DNA from: Tardiphaga sp.
Lineage (GTDB): Bacteria; Pseudomonadota; Alphaproteobacteria; Rhizobiales; Xanthobacteraceae
Direction of reading: 5' to 3'
Assembly (NCBI GenBank): GCA_014377915.1
Contig: JACMOT010000598.1
Span: 1 to 15,704, forward strand
Length of the DNA stretch: 15,704 bases
Both the position numbers and the translations under genes were made by a program. Each line of letters begins with the position of its first letter. Within the stretch, counting starts at the first letter, position 1. The notes beneath the pieces were generated by a model. The model worked only from the letters and a program-made list of their open reading frames with translations. It did no database searches and was not told the DNA's origin. This document shows positions 14,446-15,704 of the stretch, in pieces.

Positions 14446-15704
14446 ATGAATATCGTCATTGTCGAGTCGCCATCCAAGGCCAAGACGATCAACAAGTACC
14501 TCGGTTCCGACTACGAGGTGCTGGCATCGTTCGGCCATGTTCGTGACCTTCCTGCCAAGAATGGATCGGTCGATCCGGACGCCAATTTCCAGATGATCTG
14601 GGAGATCGATCCGAAGGCGGCCGGCCGCCTCAATGACATCGCCCGGGCGCTCAAGGGCGCCGACAAGCTGATCCTCGCAACCGATCCGGATCGCGAGGGG
14701 GAAGCGATTTCCTGGCACGTGCTCGAAGTGCTGAAGGAAAAGCGCGCGATCAAGGACCACAAGATCGAACGCGTCGTGTTCAACGCCATCACCAAGCAGG
14801 CGGTGACGGAAGCGATGAAGAATCCGCGCCAGATCGATGGTGCGCTGGTCGATGCCTATATGGCGCGCCGCGCGCTGGACTATCTGGTCGGCTTTACGCT
14901 CTCCCCCGTGCTGTGGCGAAAACTGCCCGGCGCCCGCTCCGCCGGCCGCGTGCAGTCGGTCGCGCTGCGGCTGGTCTGCGACCGCGAGCTCGAAATCGAA
15001 AAATTCATCCCGCGTGAATACTGGTCGCTGGTCACCACGCTGGCGACGCCGCGCGGTGACAGCTTTGAAGCGCGTTTGATCGGCGCCGACGGCAAGAAGA
15101 TCCAGCGTCTCGACATCGGCACCGGCGACGAGGCCGAGGATTTCCGCCAGGCGATCGAAGCCGCCAAATTTGAAGTCACCACCGTCGAGGCCAAGCCGGC
15201 ACGCCGCAATCCGCAGGCGCCGTTCACGACCTCGACGTTGCAACAGGAGGCCAGCCGCAAGCTCGGCTTCGCCCCGGCGCACACCATGCGCATCGCGCAG
15301 CGTCTCTATGAAGGCATCGACATCGGCGGCGAGACCACCGGTCTGATCACCTATATGCGAACCGACGGCGTGCAGATCGACGGCTCGGCCATCATTCAGG
15401 CCCGCGAAGTGATCGGCGAGGATTACGGCAAGCAGTACGTGCCCGACGTCGCGCGGCAATATTCGACCAAGGCCAAGAACGCCCAGGAGGCGCATGAAGC
15501 GATCCGCCCGACAGATCTGTCGCGCCGCCCCGCCTCGTTGCGCGGCCGGCTCGATAATGACCAGTCGCGGCTCTATGAGCTGATCTGGGTCCGCACCATC
15601 GCCAGCCAGATGGAATCCGCCGAGATGGAGCGGACGACGGTGGACATCTCCGCCAAGGCCGGCGCCCGCGTGCTGGAATTGCGCGCCACCGGCCAGGTGG
15701 TGAA
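14446..15704 (+). CDS. topA: DNA topoisomerase I, 5' part (runs past window end)
   Basis: This type IA topoisomerase relaxes negative supercoils by a transient 5'-phosphotyrosine link. The window encodes the first 419 residues of a protein normally over 850. The Toprim domain shows IVIVESPSKAKTI (Glu7) and the acidic triad LATDPDREGEAISWH (Asp80, Asp82, Glu84). Conserved type IA blocks follow: DAYMARRALDYLVGFTLSPVLW (136-157), ARSAGRVQSVALRLV (163-177) and APFTTSTLQQEASRKLGF (258-275). Then come TMRIAQRLYEG and the active-site motif GLITYMRTDG with Tyr303. AQEAHEAIRPTD is also present. The ATG at 14446 follows a weak GGA site. No stop occurs before the window end. topA normally lies just after dprA in this lineage; 1.9 kb separates them here. 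Confidence 0.97.
   Translation, partial: MNIVIVESPSKAKTINKYLGSDYEVLASFGHVRDLPAKNGSVDPDANFQMIWEIDPKAAGRLNDIARALKGADKLILATDPDREGEAISWHVLEVLKEKRAIKDHKIERVVFNAITKQAVTEAMKNPRQIDGALVDAYMARRALDYLVGFTLSPVLWRKLPGARSAGRVQSVALRLVCDRELEIEKFIPREYWSLVTTLATPRGDSFEARLIGADGKKIQRLDIGTGDEAEDFRQAIEAAKFEVTTVEAKPARRNPQAPFTTSTLQQEASRKLGFAPAHTMRIAQRLYEGIDIGGETTGLITYMRTDGVQIDGSAIIQAREVIGEDYGKQYVPDVARQYSTKAKNAQEAHEAIRPTDLSRRPASLRGRLDNDQSRLYELIWVRTIASQMESAEMERTTVDISAKAGARVLELRATGQVV

Noticed and set aside
14428..15495. Minus-strand frame of 355 residues
   Set aside because: It is antisense to topA, whose catalytic motifs are unmistakable in the plus-strand frame that runs off the window.

Overview
This is a high-GC alphaproteobacterial chromosome segment, most likely from the Bradyrhizobium/Rhodopseudomonas/Afipia group. 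Three things suggest this: the gene set, a pyrB-pyrC'-plsY-dprA-topA order broken by insertions, and a long 'ATTCCGGGGC...' palindromic repeat of the kind common between genes in that group. No tRNA, rRNA, CRISPR array or transposase is visible. Assignments come from reading motifs by eye; no database search was run.

Layout. Positions 1-1297 (minus) hold the Asp/Glu-tRNA amidotransferase genes gatC and gatA (gatA cut by the window edge), with an uncharacterised 72-residue CxxC protein between them. Positions 1388-2775 (minus) hold a nitronate monooxygenase and a small membrane protein. Positions 2820-4240 (plus) hold ruvX/yqgF and an AEC-family permease. Positions 4237-7496 (minus) hold a secreted VanX-like D-Ala-D-Ala dipeptidase, an AidB-type acyl-CoA dehydrogenase and a CPBP membrane protease. 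The last two are coupled by an ATGA overlap.

Positions 7627-10480 (plus) form a tight pyrB-pyrC'-plsY operon. The pyrC product lacks the HxH zinc motif and is best read as the non-catalytic partner of aspartate transcarbamoylase. Positions 10495-11297 (minus) are a lower-GC islet with an unrecognised 176-residue protein followed by a RelE/YafQ-like toxin gene broken by a one-base frameshift. Positions 11429-12547 (plus) are dprA.

Positions 12550-14222 are accessory: a HxlR-type regulator divergent from an FMN azoreductase, a palindromic repeat, a truncated short-chain dehydrogenase joined to an opposite-strand coding remnant, and a small charged protein. topA starts at 14446 (plus) and runs off the window.

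Background functions are translation fidelity (gatCA), DNA metabolism (ruvX, dprA, topA), pyrimidine synthesis (pyrB/pyrC') and phospholipid synthesis (plsY). The most interesting parts are the CxxC protein inside the gat operon, the possible toxin-antitoxin pair with an unusually large partner protein, and the degenerate dihydroorotase.
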